Shown piece by piece: positions 22,861-34,692 of a DNA stretch of 64,000 nt (position 1 is its first letter; each line of letters opens with the position of its first letter). This DNA is from Dreissena polymorpha (lineage: Eukaryota; Mollusca; Bivalvia; Myida; Dreissenidae), in contig NC_068364.1 of assembly GCF_020536995.1 (NCBI RefSeq), positions 45,696,194 to 45,760,193 on the forward strand. Direction: 5' to 3'. Both the position numbers and the translations under genes were made by a program. The notes beneath the pieces were generated by a model. That model had not been told where the DNA came from, ran no database searches, and saw only the letters and a list, made by a program, of their open reading frames with translations.

Positions 22861-23464
22861 GTTATGTTGTTTTTCAGCGATTCGAGAATTTTATAATAAA
22901 TAATCGCTAATTCCTAGTCAATATATCGTTTATTATTTACACTGTAAATTCACACAAAAAACATTCGATTGACCATGTGTCACGTCAAACCGCATTAATA
23001 AACATGTTATTCATCTCAACGCGTCAACGTTATACTGCCGCATGGTCAGTGTTCGACACGGCGTTTATTGACAATTAACGATGTTAATTAATTATTCCGA
23101 CAAAGCTGTCAGCGGCCGTGCATAACGTTAGAAATAAAGACATATGACCACTATGCATCAAAAATGTAGCGTATCAATAATATTTACATCAATTGTGTAA
23201 GTGATTTTATGGAACTTAAAGGGACATACAGTGTGCATTTTCGCGTAGTTTTATTGCGATATGAACATTTTACACTCGCGGCCTACTTTATTACAATATG
23301 TTTTTAACCGAGTAAAAAATATTTTCAGTTTAACAATTCTAAGGCGAGATATAAATTCACTGAGTCATAAATAATTGTATTACAAATTTATCGTAATGAC
23401 TTGACGACAGTTGGTGTGTTTCGAATATTAAATTCTGATTGTTTTTTTATATATTAAAATATAA

Positions 23465-23815
23465 AGCGGAATGGTGTGTTTCCATTCATTGTTAAACATT
23501 TAATTATTTCCAGATAAACAACGGAATTGAATATGCAGATCCCGTTCAGAAATTGTATTTAACAAATAACGGAATAACAAGTTCTTATTTAATTTGTATC
23601 GTACTTAACTACATAACGGAGCAGCGTTATACCTGTAATGTCATATGAACATGCATAATGACTTGCTTCTCCAAATTTAAATATCATATAGCGGAATAAC
23701 GATATATAATTGAAATAGCATATTCAAATTTAAGCGGATTTAAATTGTTAGAGGAATTAAAGATGAGTTATATTAAAGAAATATTTAAAATCGATAGCGG
23801 AATATCTACGTATCG
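23465..23815 (+). repeat. Cluster of AGCGGAATAAC-like motifs
   Basis: CGGAAT or CGGATT preceded by A/T and often followed by AAC recurs about eight times in 350 bases at uneven spacing, in otherwise A/T-rich sequence. It may be a decayed satellite or a motif array. Confidence 0.35.
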
Positions 23816-26530
23816 TTCATTTCTGTGTGTAAATATACTGCAGATTAGTTAGTCCCCATAGTATATAGTGACATCTTCCTCTAGAAGATTGTGTCTCTCG
23901 TGCTTAAAAACATAATCGAGGAGAGTACCTTATTTTATACCAGCTTGTAACGTGCAAAAATATCTCGTAAGTCTATTTTATACACACATTTTACCTTAAT
24001 TACCTGTGTTAATGTTAATGTGTGCTTTGTTATGCTCATTCCAGTCAAACTCAAATTGTTGTAAGTTTATAATTAAACTTCATCGAAGTATTGTGTAAAA
24101 TTTGTAGTGTGTGTTCTTTTCAACATTCAATACTATCCCTTTAATGCTGATCTGCCACTATGCACATAGTTTAACAGTAATATTTTACTATAGAGATCAA
24201 CAAACTCAACATAAGGTGTATATCATGTTTTAAACATAAACGCGTAATGCTTTGACTGTGATGAATCTTACTATGGACTTTTTACTTTCAATTGTAAGAA
24301 GAATAAACAACAATTAACGTGTTGTTGTTTGTATGCAAGGTGATTTACAACGAAACGATATTCACCAGCTTATTAATAGGACAGTTGCTGATATTTATTA
24401 TAAAGCTGTTCTCTCGAAAACTTCTAATTGGTTGAATTCCTTCGATTGGTACGTTTCCTATTATTACTTAATATGTTTTAGTTAAACGGTTTCAGCGTAG
24501 TGCTTTGCAATATATGTATTACTTGCTTGCTGCTGGTAGTATGAAGTCGCGCAGACTGAATATATTGTCCTGTATGTAAATGCATCGCCGTTACAGAAAA
24601 AAATATTTAAAAAAAAACGAGTTTAATATATATTTAACATGAACATTATTGTGACCAATGCATATTCACAGTTGATAATTGTGTTCGATGAAATTAAACC
24701 AAACTGTTTTGGTTAATATAAGGTTGTAATTGACACCGGTTATTTAAAATATATCATAGTACCGGCATCAAATACACCATTTTATTTACAAATATATTTA
24801 CAAATATTTATAAATGAATAGGTATTACTTAATATTGTATTTCACTAATAATTATTATCTATCTTAATTAGGTATATTTGTCAGTAGTGATGAAGTTATT
24901 CCGGTTACTTAGTGCTGACACGGCGCAAATGGATATTAAACCCAAATAAGTTGCGTCGTGCGAAAACGGTTCTCATGCCAAAAGCATTCCGACTGTCTGG
25001 TCCGGAGATACCTTATACCCCATTTAAGTAACGCAAGATTGTGTGGTCTTTAAAGCGGACTTTATAGCCCCTCAATTAACTGCTTGAATGCACATGTGCT
25101 ATTGGGTTAAGCTGACCGCATGTGGGAGAATACTCATTTTTGCACAACGCATTTTTGCATTTGATTGTATTATTTTATTTAGTCATATCATTTAGAAAAC
25201 ATATTGTCAAATGCAGGCATTACACGTGGAAATGTTACTCGGTACATAGCACACCGTGCGCCAAACATAAATTTTAATTCCAGTCACCGATAAATTTTAC
25301 ATTTCAAACAGAGGGAATACCAAGCGGACCAGCACAGTGTTCATGTATGTATCGCATGGTCTCTTTATTATGAAATCTAAACTAAGGTAGAATAGAGGTA
25401 TTTTGAAATATTTCAATTCGAATATGTCTACTACTTTAAAAACATCACTTTGTGCATCGCTTTAGATACGTAGAACTACATTATAGACATAATACTTTGA
25501 TATACAAGTATGTATATATGAATGTCTCTTTAAAACAGTCATTAGTTCAAGGTCAGTGTCCAGTAACCATTATAATAGTGGACAGAACACGCAAAACAAC
25601 TCTAAACGGTAGAAAAAATAGTAACTCTAAACGAGATATGTTGTATCAACTTATTGAATACGTGTTTCTTGTTTTACGGAAAATCTATTTGTATCTGAAC
25701 ACAGTTTTTCCATTCTTGCTACAATCAATTATTAAGGTCGTGAATCTTTAACTGTGATGCTTGTCTAGTTGGAACGAGTTCGTCCATCGATTCATGATCA
25801 CAAATATATTGGTCATGACACGGTCGATCGTTACAGAAATTTACTTGATTTCACTGACTGGCAAATGACATTTATCGGAGTAATAAAGCACACACAATGT
25901 CGCAATTTCAGCACGGAATTATTACTCATTCTTCGTAAGTGGTTTTGCATCGGTCAAAAGTATGTCAATTAAGGTCAGGAAAGATTACATCAAACTATCT
26001 ACCGTTATTTACGCGTTTTAAAGATATGTTTATTGTCGAAGTTTTGTATAATAACATATAATTAGTTTTGTTCGTGAAGTGCATTTTATTATGTGTATGC
26101 AATACGAAATTCATTGCATACAATTCACTATATTACACACAGTCGATTATAGTGTATCCCAACGACAATTGGTGTACGGATATTTGAAGATTGTGTTTGT
26201 TTGAGACCATTGCGGCATTTGTCAAACGAATGAAATTCTATTAAACTAATAAACATAGTTCAATATCAGCTTTGTTAGTAACGTCATTATTTTTGTACCC
26301 TGGTATATGAATCTAAAAGTTTGTGTTTACCAACTAACACTCCAGCGACACAGCCTAGTTACCCCTTTTAAACCAATATACGCACGAATGATATAATTTG
26401 TAAAACGGTTTGATGTCCTAAACGTGTTTAATTGAAGTCGTTGAAGAGCATAATACAATTCCTAAAAGTGATGTAAATTTTTCGTAACAATTAACAAATA
26501 TCAGTCGCAAAAATGTATGATATGCGTATC

Positions 26531-27083
26531 TTAAAGCGAGAGTATACGATTTTGTCAAATATTTATGAATGGATACAAAATTTGTAAAACAAACTTCTTA
26601 AACATATATTTCAATATAGATTAAAACGAAAGTTGAGGGGAACATGTGTCGAAAAATGCGAAATAAGCCAGATTTTTAATACTGAAATCGAAAATGAATG
26701 TACAGTCGAATTCGCCAGCATGTAAATCATGCATTTACGATGTGAATCTAAATTTAGTTTAACGGTTCATTTTAAATTACTGCAACGATATATATTCATA
26801 CGATATATAGTTTTAATAAAGATATAGAGTTACAATCTATATTATTACACACGAAAACTAACTCTGATCCTAATAAAAAGATGAATGTTTCGGTTATTGT
26901 AGGAAAATATGTACTAAATATATTCGTCACAATCGGCTCGGGACGCTTATTTGTTTTTGCTGCATTTTATGAAATTCGTCTTCAATGTATAGTGTTTTTT
27001 GCCTATTTTGTGTTATTGTAACATATTTGTATCAACATTTTACAATTTAACACATATGAAATATGCGTATAATCTCGCTTTAA
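26531..27083. mobile_element. TTAA-bounded inverted-repeat element
   Basis: The left end TTAAAGCGAGAGTATACG is matched by the complement CGTATAATCTCGCTTTAA on the right. Weaker pairing continues inward (TTTGTCAAAT, GTATCAACATTTTACAA). No protein is encoded. It is a MITE-like element whose TTAA boundaries suggest a piggyBac- or Kolobok-type source. Confidence 0.6.
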
Positions 27084-27403
27084 GTATGTGTGTGTTTCAG
27101 ATATGCCGTTTTTGTCGTGTATTTATTCATTTTGTTCATTAAAAAAAACTGACTTACATAGTTCACATTTTAACGACATTGAAAACATATAGGCAATATC
27201 CTTAAACGTTTATTCAAGTAAATAAACCCATAGTCAAGCAAATACACGTTTAATTTAAAGAATAAAGAGCGAGACAAATTTATTAAACGCGCGATTTCAA
27301 TGTCGGCGAATTTTTAATTAAGATATAGAGTTACAATCTATATTATTAATTAGTTTCAATATTTATTCTCAGTGTTAGTGCCACGTGGCAGACCGGAAGT
27401 GCC

Positions 27404-27464
27404 ATGTCTGCTCTACAATACCTTAAGACAGGGGCCCTGCTCGCCACCATCGCGCATGTCACAG
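27404..27464 (+). CDS. Ig-TSP1 protein, exon 1 (signal peptide)
   Basis: An ATG at 27404 opens 20 codons that read as a short secretory signal: MSALQYLKTG followed by a hydrophobic ALLATIA segment. The exon ends at ACAG|GTGGGT in phase 1, which agrees with the exon at 33349. The 61-base coding part sits in a GC-rich island (27375-27470) that contrasts with its AT-rich surroundings. The 5' end of the leader is not resolved. A TTTATTCTCAG acceptor just upstream (27371-27372) would allow a further 5' noncoding exon. Confidence 0.6.
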
Positions 27465-27653
27465 GTGGGTTGCTCGTTTGTTTTGCAATTATTTTACTAC
27501 GGCAGTAGTTAAGTCATATAACACCGGGCGTTTTAGCAACTATACAAGATTTTACTTTCAACATTTTATCCGCGTAATCTCAACATGACTGTTATAATAA
27601 ACAAATTATAAATATTTTTGTTTCGTTCTATACATTTTATTGACCTCGTCAAT

Positions 27654-27689
27654 AGGTATGTGGGGGTCGAGGGCATCCCCCTCCATACC
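27654..27689. other. GC-rich hairpin in Ig-TSP1 intron 1
   Basis: GGTATG-T-GGGGG pairs with CCCCC-TC-CATACC across an 11-base loop. It stands out in AT-rich intron sequence and may be a remnant of a small inverted-repeat element. Confidence 0.4.
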
Positions 27690-29083
27690 GTACATCAAGA
27701 GATTATATATATATATAGTAGATGACCATGCATGATTAACAATTTTGCATGGCAAACACGTACTAATAACTGTACACTAAAATGTTGTCATAGAAGCATT
27801 ACATGTATACAATGCAAATTTTACGGTATTGCTTAATAGCCAAGTGCTCGCAGTTACATACTTAGAGTAATAAAATAATTTCAAAAAGCAACATACTATT
27901 TGCTACATGTAGTGAAATTAACAATATAGGGATAACTTATGCACGTCACAATTTTATTACGATACAGACTTAGCAAAGCACACCAATCTTTATTTGAGGT
28001 TAAAACGTTACAATCTTGATCGCAGAATACATTCATTTCATTTTAAATATTATACTGGATTGCAAAATATGTTTTTGTTGCGATAACGGTAGTTTTTTAT
28101 ATTCATTTTACAATTAAATATAAACAAACTTAGTGAGAAGGAATGTAAGATTGAGAGGAACCCTAGGTTTTTTTATTCTCACATAAACGATAGCGCATTT
28201 ATAAGGTCGGTGAATACCTCAAATACCACACAAATATTCTCGAATGTTTCCGGCATATTATGACAGAAAGAGCATTCTGCAGATGCTAGATAATTGATTC
28301 TATTCAAAACATAGTTTGTACCAATAATCGTGTGTATAATTTTATACTGAAACCATTGTAGTGATGAATCTTTGGTTATAGAAAAAGGCATTCCGAAAAT
28401 ATGGATCCATTTTTTTGATTCAATTGTTTAAAGGTGCTCGTCCATTTTAAATTACATAAAGGTTATGTGTCGTTTGTTTTACCAATATTATACATGGGCT
28501 GAGTTCCTTTTTGATATTTTAAAATAAATATCACTTGTAGGGGAATGAAAGGCTTAACAAGGTCAAGATTGTTTAAATCCACAATCGTATTTAGAGCGGA
28601 GGTTTTCTCAAACAAACCATTATTCTTCAAGTACTTAGTTACAACATTAGCAATACCAATATAATGCAAGTGGTTTGGATAGAAATTGTATTTTTTTACA
28701 CATATCTTCATAGCCATACAAGTTAAATCCTTCTTGGTTTTTTATCAAATCACGAATAAAATGTACAACATTTTCAAACCATGTGTTCAGGAAAACACTT
28801 TTATTACCCATCGTTATATCTGGATTATAAAATAATGGGTTTGTAATATTATAAACTTTATATAAAATGATTCCGCTTTGCGAAAATAAACTAATCATTT
28901 TAGAGTGTCCTTCCAAAAAGTATTGTTTGTTTTGTATTAGATTTTCCGGATAGTGAACACCACACTTGTACAGTTTTTGGGTATATACATTTTGTATTTT
29001 CATTTTTGCAATGTTTATCCATTTTCTATTTCCCGTAATGAAGCGTCGTATCCAGGAACATTGCAGAGCAATTGTAACAAACA

Positions 29084-29348
29084 GGGGTGGTATTCCAGAA
29101 ACATCTTAAGTCATTTCTTAAATAATTTCACTTAAGTTCAAAATTACAATGTTGTGTATTTCTTTACTAAATAAGGAAACACGTGTGTTTTTTTTTGGTA
29201 TTCCTAAAATAACATAAGCACAATGATGTCATTTAATTGTATATCTTGATGCCAATCTATTGCAAAATGAAATGAAACACTTAAGAAAATTTCCCAATTT
29301 AAGGATAAGAATAAAATGTAACTTAAGTTGCTTCTGGAATACGACCCC
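29084..29348. mobile_element. MITE with GGGGTGGTATTCCAGAA ends, copy 1
   Basis: The left end GGGGTGGTATTCCAGAA and following AACATCTTAAGT are inverted at the right end (ACTTAAGTTGCTTCTGGAA, TACGACCCC). It is 265 bases long and noncoding. It interrupts the Tx1-like LINE. A close second copy lies at 62594-62859. The superfamily is not assigned. Confidence 0.75.
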
Positions 29349-30109
29349 AGATGTCAATCATATTAAGACCCCCTTCAGAATATTCTTTAATTAGTATATG
29401 TTTGTTAATTTTCGAAATCCCATTCCACACAAAGTTTTATAACATCCTTATATCCTATCAACATTCTATGTGGTGGATTGGGAAGTGAAACAAACAAGCG
29501 GGTAAGGACTAGCAAAACAATGGATTAAATTACTTGTATCCTACCATTTGGAGTTAATATTCTTCTTTACCGGCTTTTTAGAAGTGCTTTAACTCTAGAC
29601 ACTTTATCATTGTAATTAAGGCTGATCATCTTGTTGAGATCAACATGGAAAGTTAAGCCAATTATATCGATAGTCTGCTGATTCCATATTAATGTTCATC
29701 TAGTTTTGATACTTTCACTACAAAATTTATTTTTCCTATCCAAACCACTTTTGTTTAGTCGATGTTTACCTTCAAACCAGAGCACAATGTGAAAAGTGAC
29801 AATTCGTTTAAGGTTTAGTTAAGGGATTCTGCAGAGCCATCCATGAGAATACATGTGTCATCAGCAAATTGCGATAGCTTATGTTCAGTATTATTGATTG
29901 TTATTCCCTTTATTTTCGGATTTGCCCTGACTCTTAGGGACAAGATTTCTGCACATAAAATACAAATATAAAAACTGAGGGGATCACCCTGACGACAGCC
30001 ACGTTGTATTTGAAATAAACCTCAGACAAACGACCCGCATTGCGTTTGGCTGAGAGGCCATCCTCATATAGAACATTAAACCATTTTCCAATGTCAGGAC
30101 CAAAATTAA

Positions 30110-30551
30110 AGTGATAATAGGGGCATTTTGCACTGTTGTACTGAGCTGAAAAGAATTAACAGGTCAAAAGAGTTAGTTAAACTGTGGTTACTGATCAATT
30201 ATCTGCAACTCATCTTGCTACCAGTTGTTTATAAAAATATATTTTATATTCAATATTCTTACGTGAACCACCCAGTCCTGTAAGCCGAAATGATCCGTAA
30301 AAAATGTGTCTTTGTGTCGTATGAACGAATCTGCACTAAAACTAAATTTAGGTTCAAATCGTACATGCAAGATCAGTTGTCAAACGAAAGTACGGTTGAT
30401 ATTCAAATGCATTGTTTTTCTCTTTCAGGGATATTGTTTTATTATGTTGATGCTGCATTAACAAATTTAAGTGTATATGAAGTGAAAACACCAAAAATAA
30501 ACAACGGTTGCGATAGACACCTATAAACTGTTAGATGCCCATAATATCACT
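30110..30551. mobile_element. MITE with AGTGATATTATGGGCAT ends
   Basis: AGTGATAATAGGGGCATTTT on the left is the imperfect inverse of the right end, whose complement reads AGTGATATTATGGGCATC; both are followed by an ACTGTT or ACAGTTT block. It separates the LINE blocks SLK and FNFGPD, which are adjacent in related elements. The 78-codon frame inside shows no known domain. Confidence 0.6.
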
Positions 30552-30799
30552 TTTAATGAGGAGAGTGTTTTGTTAACGAACGTCCATGACAAGGAATAGA
30601 ATGCCTTTTCAAAATCTATTAGTAGGAATATTATTGTCCTAAGTGTAATGCAAAATGTCATAGATTAGTCTAGTATTATCACTTATGTCTAGTATTTTCA
30701 CTTATGCACCTGCCTTTAATAAAACCAGTTTGACCATAATCAATGAGCTTGTTGATATATTTTTTATGCTCCCCGAAATATTTTCGGTGGAACATACAA

Positions 30800-31055
30800 T
30801 TGCAGGTTGGAGTACTTCTTCCTTCCGCCTCTTAGGAAGGCATGACGGTACGGACGGAGGAAGAAGGCAAGAAGGAAGGAGGCTGAGGTCCGTGCCTGCC
30901 CGTAATCAGGACGTAGGAATGACTTGGATGAAGGAATTAAGTCAGTCTACTTACGTCCGAGTCCTTCCTTCGTCCTACTGCTTCCTTCCTTCTTCCTTCC
31001 ACTTCTTCCTTCTTCCTTCCTTCCTTCCTCCTTCTTCCTTCCGTCACAATTGTGT
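30800..31055. repeat. CTTCC-rich palindromic low-complexity tract
   Basis: CTTCCTTCCG and GGAAGAAGG blocks alternate, so the left third (GGAAGG-rich) can pair with the right CTTCCTTCC-rich third around a centre near 30910. The 153-codon open frame across it is a by-product of the composition. Confidence 0.6.
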
Positions 31056-31360
31056 TACAGTTTCTCATAGAACCTTCAATAAAGTTACCGATCTCTGTTT
31101 CATATTGCTTGGAGTAACCTTGCAGGGACCTCCACCTTTGGGATGAGGTTTGAGGTCCTGGGGTAAGGTCACCGAGGCTTATAAAATAGATTTTTCCGTC
31201 ACAAGTTTGTTCCAGTTGTTCCTCATAGCACCTTCAATAGTCTTTACTGATCTCTTTCATATTTGCCCATGGTATGGTACCTTGTATGGACCTCTACCTT
31301 TTAGAGGATTTGAGGTCACTGGGGTTAAGGGGAAGGTCACAGAGGCTAATAATATATTTT
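31050..31360 (+). repeat. Tandem duplication, about 150-bp units
   Basis: Two units share TCACAA.T.TGTT.CAGTT, CCTTCAATA, GATCTCTTTCATAT, GACCTC.ACCTTT, GGTTTGAGGTC/GATTTGAGGTCA, and GGTCAC.GAGGCT in the same order. This is a known style of bivalve intergenic repeat. No gene is present. Confidence 0.55.
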
Positions 31361-32074
31361 AGGTAGTTATTAACACATAGATTGACAAAGCGCATCATCG
31401 GGGAGTATACATCAGTTTCACTGATATTCTTGTTTAATCTTTTAGCAATACTTCCAGAACTAATTATATAACAATTATATAACAATTATACATCTTAATT
31501 TGATAGCATCAACAACATATTGTTGTTGTTTCTCTTTTTTTTCTAAAGAACAAGTTTACGCCGATGAGTACATTTGACAATTATTTGCATTTTAATACAA
31601 ATATTATGTCGGTTTTTTTTCTAGAACTACTTTTTCTTCACTCTTATTGTAATGTTTCATTCATCTACGTGTTGTGCATTTGAAAACAAAATGTATAAGA
31701 CCGCTTTAAATAACTCATACTATCTCTTTCTGAACAAGTTATCAATGCTCATATAATAATAACAACCTTACATAAGTCCGAGGTAATGTGATTTCTGTAA
31801 AAATAAGTTCGTGTACGATTACTACACATATCATATGGCAAGTTTGATTCGAACTCACGAGCCCCAGATTGGGACAATAGCTCGACCTACGGTTTATTAT
31901 CGACGAGATATAATATTTATAAAATAAAAATGGAGGTTTCAAGGACTTAAGGTTTCCTTTTTCTTGTAAAATTATTAATGACAACCTACACTTTTATCTG
32001 TGTTTCAGCTTCTTGTTTATACACACTTTTTAAAGGTGAATTAAGATATAGATGTTTTACCTCTTATATTAAGA

Positions 32075-32632
32075 TCCAAACTGAAACCACTGCAAGTACT
32101 GCAAGTACTAAAACTACTGCAAGTAGTGGAGATTTGTTTCATCAAACAATACAAACTGAAACTACTGCAAGTAGTGGAGATTTGTTTCATCAAACAATAC
32201 AAACTGAAACTACTGCAAGTAGTGGAGATTCGTTTCATCAAACAATACAAACTGAAACTACTGCAAGTAGTGGAGATTTTTTTCTTCAATCAATACAAAC
32301 TGAAACTACTGCAAGTAGTGGAGATTTTTTTCATCAAACAATACAAACTGAATCTACTGCAAGTAGCGGAGATTTGTTTCATCAAACAATACACACTGAA
32401 ACTACTGCAAGTAGTGGAGATTTGTTTCATCAAACAAAACAAACTGAAACTACTGCAAGTAGTTGAGATATGTTTCATCAAACAATACAAACTGAAACTA
32501 CTGCAAGTAGTGGAGATTTGATTCATCAAACAATACAAACTGAAACTACTGCAAGTAGTGGAGATTGTTTCATCAAACAATACAAACTGAAACTACTGCA
32601 AGTAGTGGAGATTTGTTTCATATAACAATACA
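32075..32632 (+). repeat. 48-bp minisatellite, about 11 units
   Basis: The unit includes ACTGAAACTACTGCAAGTAG, TGGAGATTTG and TTTCATCAAACAATACAA. Because 48 is a multiple of three, long frames appear on both strands; the plus-strand read would repeat QTETTASSGDLFHQTI. One unit has TGA in that read and the last unit or two lose a base, so it is not maintained as coding. It lies in intron 1 of the Ig-TSP1 gene. Confidence 0.85.
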
Positions 32633-33348
32633 AACATATTCATTTTTTATTTCATACTTTCATATTTCAGAATATTTCATATTCTGAAAACTTAGTTAAA
32701 TAAAAACGAGAGGGTAAACACATAGCTGGTAACATGTTTTGTATTAAACTGAGTTAATCCGAATGATGTATATAATTCAAAAAGTTGTCGTCGTTTTGCG
32801 CCGACGCGGTTATTTATTATTTGCGACTTTTTAAAAGCTATACCTAAGATGCATTTTATTTAAGAAGTAATTAACCCGAAATAAATATAAATTTAGTGAA
32901 CAAACACAATCAATAATTTCCAACGTCAAAAATAAATGAAACTTTTTGCACAAACAAACCCCTATACCCGTATTCTTTATTAAAGGGACTTCTAAGCTGA
33001 ATCGATTTAAGCAATACAAACTATATGTCATGTACAAACTATGAAAGAATTTGACACAAATCAAAATCGACTGTTTTTGCACCTTCTTTTTTTCCGGCCG
33101 TTTGTTAGTGGAATGAAACTTTTTTCAGTGCAATTTTTCTCCTATAGCCTCTAACCTTTTCATATTTCAGCGATTTAGAAGTGAACAACTAATAATGCCC
33201 TATCTCTGTCTCCATCAGATAAAACCAGAACAATAGTATAAAGTGTTAAACTTGCCTTCGAGAACACTATGGTATTTTTTAAGAGAGTACAGCCCTACAT
33301 GACTCAATTATTTTGTATACTGTAACCTTTACTTTCGATTTGCTTTAG

Positions 33349-33648
33349 GCTACACTGTATCTGTAAAGCAAGGCGACGACGCTGTTCTCTCCCTTCCACG
33401 TATAGAATTGTGTGGCCAGTACACGCTTCTGGACCCTCTTCTTCGTCCAGTGGTAGTATTGGAAAGCGGAAGCGTTGCCAACCCCATCGAGTCCTACGCA
33501 AACAGGGTGAAGATTGAACCGACGTCGGATGGTTTCCGGTTTATGTTGCGTAACTTGACGTTACAAGATGCGGGGAAATATAAACTCGCGACATCTTCAT
33601 TGACTACATTGGAATGTATAAATCAGTCATACGACATTTCTGTCTCAG
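33349..33648 (+). CDS. Ig-TSP1 protein, exon 2 (immunoglobulin-like domain)
   Basis: This exon of exactly 100 codons has phase 1 at both ends (TGCTTTAG| to TCTCAG|GTAACG). It encodes an Ig-like fold: YTVSVKQGDDAVLSLP as the first strands, CGQY, a long middle with RVKIEPTSDGFRFMLRNLTL, then the signature QDAGKYKL, and a final strand YDISVS. The usual second cysteine after D-x-G-x-Y is Leu here, while another Cys occurs a few residues later (LEC). The disulphide may therefore be shifted. A whole domain on a symmetric phase-1 exon is typical of extracellular modules. Confidence 0.75.
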
Positions 33649-33996
33649 GTAACGTCAGTTGGTGAAAAATCGTTGTAATGAGAATAATTTTATAATTAGC
33701 GCTGTAACGGTGCATGTAGGCATACACGACTTATATTGCGCTTGTATTGTACTTGTAAATGTCTTTGGTGTTGTAATTGCAAACTATTGCTGTTATAAAA
33801 TATGTGAGCAAGTAGAATAATTAAAAAGAAACATAGTCGGGCGTCTCTTATAGATGACAATTTTCGATGCACTTACTGACATATTCATACTTCTCATTAA
33901 TTTTTTCCTTTCGCTATTTTGGCTTAAAAGATATGGCACAATTGTAATCATTTGCATAAAGTGTATGTCTTTTAAGACAATATTTCAGTCTAGAGT

Positions 33997-34494
33997 TTAA
34001 AGGGATCTTTTCACGGTTTGGTAAATTGACAAAATTGAAAAAAATTGTTTCATATTCGCAAATGTTCGGTTTAGTTATGATATTTGTGAGGAAACAGTAT
34101 TACTGAACATTTGCCATGGTCTAATATAGCCATTATATGCATCATTTTACGATTTAAAAACCTAAAAATTATAAAGCGTTGCAACGCGAAACGATTGAAT
34201 AATTTGGAGAGTTATGTTGTTGTCGTTTAAATTTGTGAAACTACGAAGATTGCTTATATAACGTATAAAATATGCTTGGCAGGATAGCTCAGTTGGCTAA
34301 TGCGTTTTTACTTCAGAATTCTGGGGGTCACTGGTTCGAGCCCAGCTGCGGGCTCCTTTTTTTTCCTTCCTTTTTTAAATTTTCTTATTTCTTTTTTACT
34401 GGAGCTTTTAAAATTTAATGTTTACATTTTTCAATATAAAGCATTTAATGACAAACTTCAAAACATGCCAAAATCTGTGAAAAGGTCCCTTTAA
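33997..34494 (+). mobile_element. TTAA-bounded TIR element with internal tRNA-like promoter, copy 2
   Basis: The inverted ends TTAAAGGGATCTTTTCAC and GTGAAAAGGTCCCTTTAA and the shared inner blocks (GAGGAAACAGTA, GTTGCAACGCGAAACG, CTGGAGCTTT, AATGTTTACA) match copy 1 in opposite orientation. Between them lies a tRNA-like segment (34275-34356) with A box TAGCTCAGTTGG (34285-34296) and B box GGTTCGAGCCC (34333-34343), followed by a T-run. It lies in the intron between the Ig and TSP1 exons. Confidence 0.8.
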
Positions 34495-34692
34495 TTTGTG
34501 TGATCCAATGTGTGCGTGTCTAGTTTGTTTATAAGAACACGAAATAATAAATAAATAATTATTATAAAAACAAAGGGACGACGTTCAAGACATATCAATA
34601 ACAGTCTCCGCAACCATGAACATGCATGATATACTAGAAACTCCAAAAACTTTGAACGGAAATGCAAATTTAGTTGTTGATATCTGTCACAG

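Larger units (their letters stand above)
19424..27372. other. Gene-poor AT-rich region
   Basis: About 8 kb without a recognisable exon. It holds a diverged local duplication (22290-22860), a cluster of CGGAATAAC motifs (23465-23815), a TTAA-bounded inverted-repeat element (26531-27083) and a repeated 29-bp sequence. Long A/T-rich runs dominate. Open frames such as 25452-25751 (99 codons) show no domain I know. Confidence 0.5.
28150..30770 (-). mobile_element. Tx1/L1-like LINE fragment with two MITE insertions
   Basis: On the minus strand the order is KLIDYGQTGFIKGR (about 30750), then FNFGPDIGKWFNVLYEDG (about 30100), RGCRQGDPLS (about 30000), LSQFADDTCILMDGS (about 29880) and GLKVNID (about 29770), all RT blocks of L1/Tx1-type LINEs. 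The C-terminal region follows at 29003-28179 and includes SLQWFQYKIIHTIIGTN and ECSFCHNMPET, a zinc-knuckle-like block. The coding read is broken by many stops and frameshifts and by the insertions at 29084-29348 and 30110-30551. The endonuclease region is not seen, so the copy is also 5'-truncated. It lies in intron 1 of the Ig-TSP1 gene, antisense to it. Confidence 0.75.

Noticed and set aside
30685-31146. 153-codon frame
   Set aside because: It crosses a CTTCC-rich palindromic tract and a noncoding tandem repeat.
31978-32466. 162-codon Thr/Ser-rich open frame
   Set aside because: It is explained by a 48-bp minisatellite that is open in several frames on both strands and contains a stop; no spliced context is proven.
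34275-34356. Possible functional tRNA gene
   Set aside because: A and B boxes are good, but the anticodon stem does not pair well and the sequence lies inside a repeated TIR element; best called tRNA-derived.
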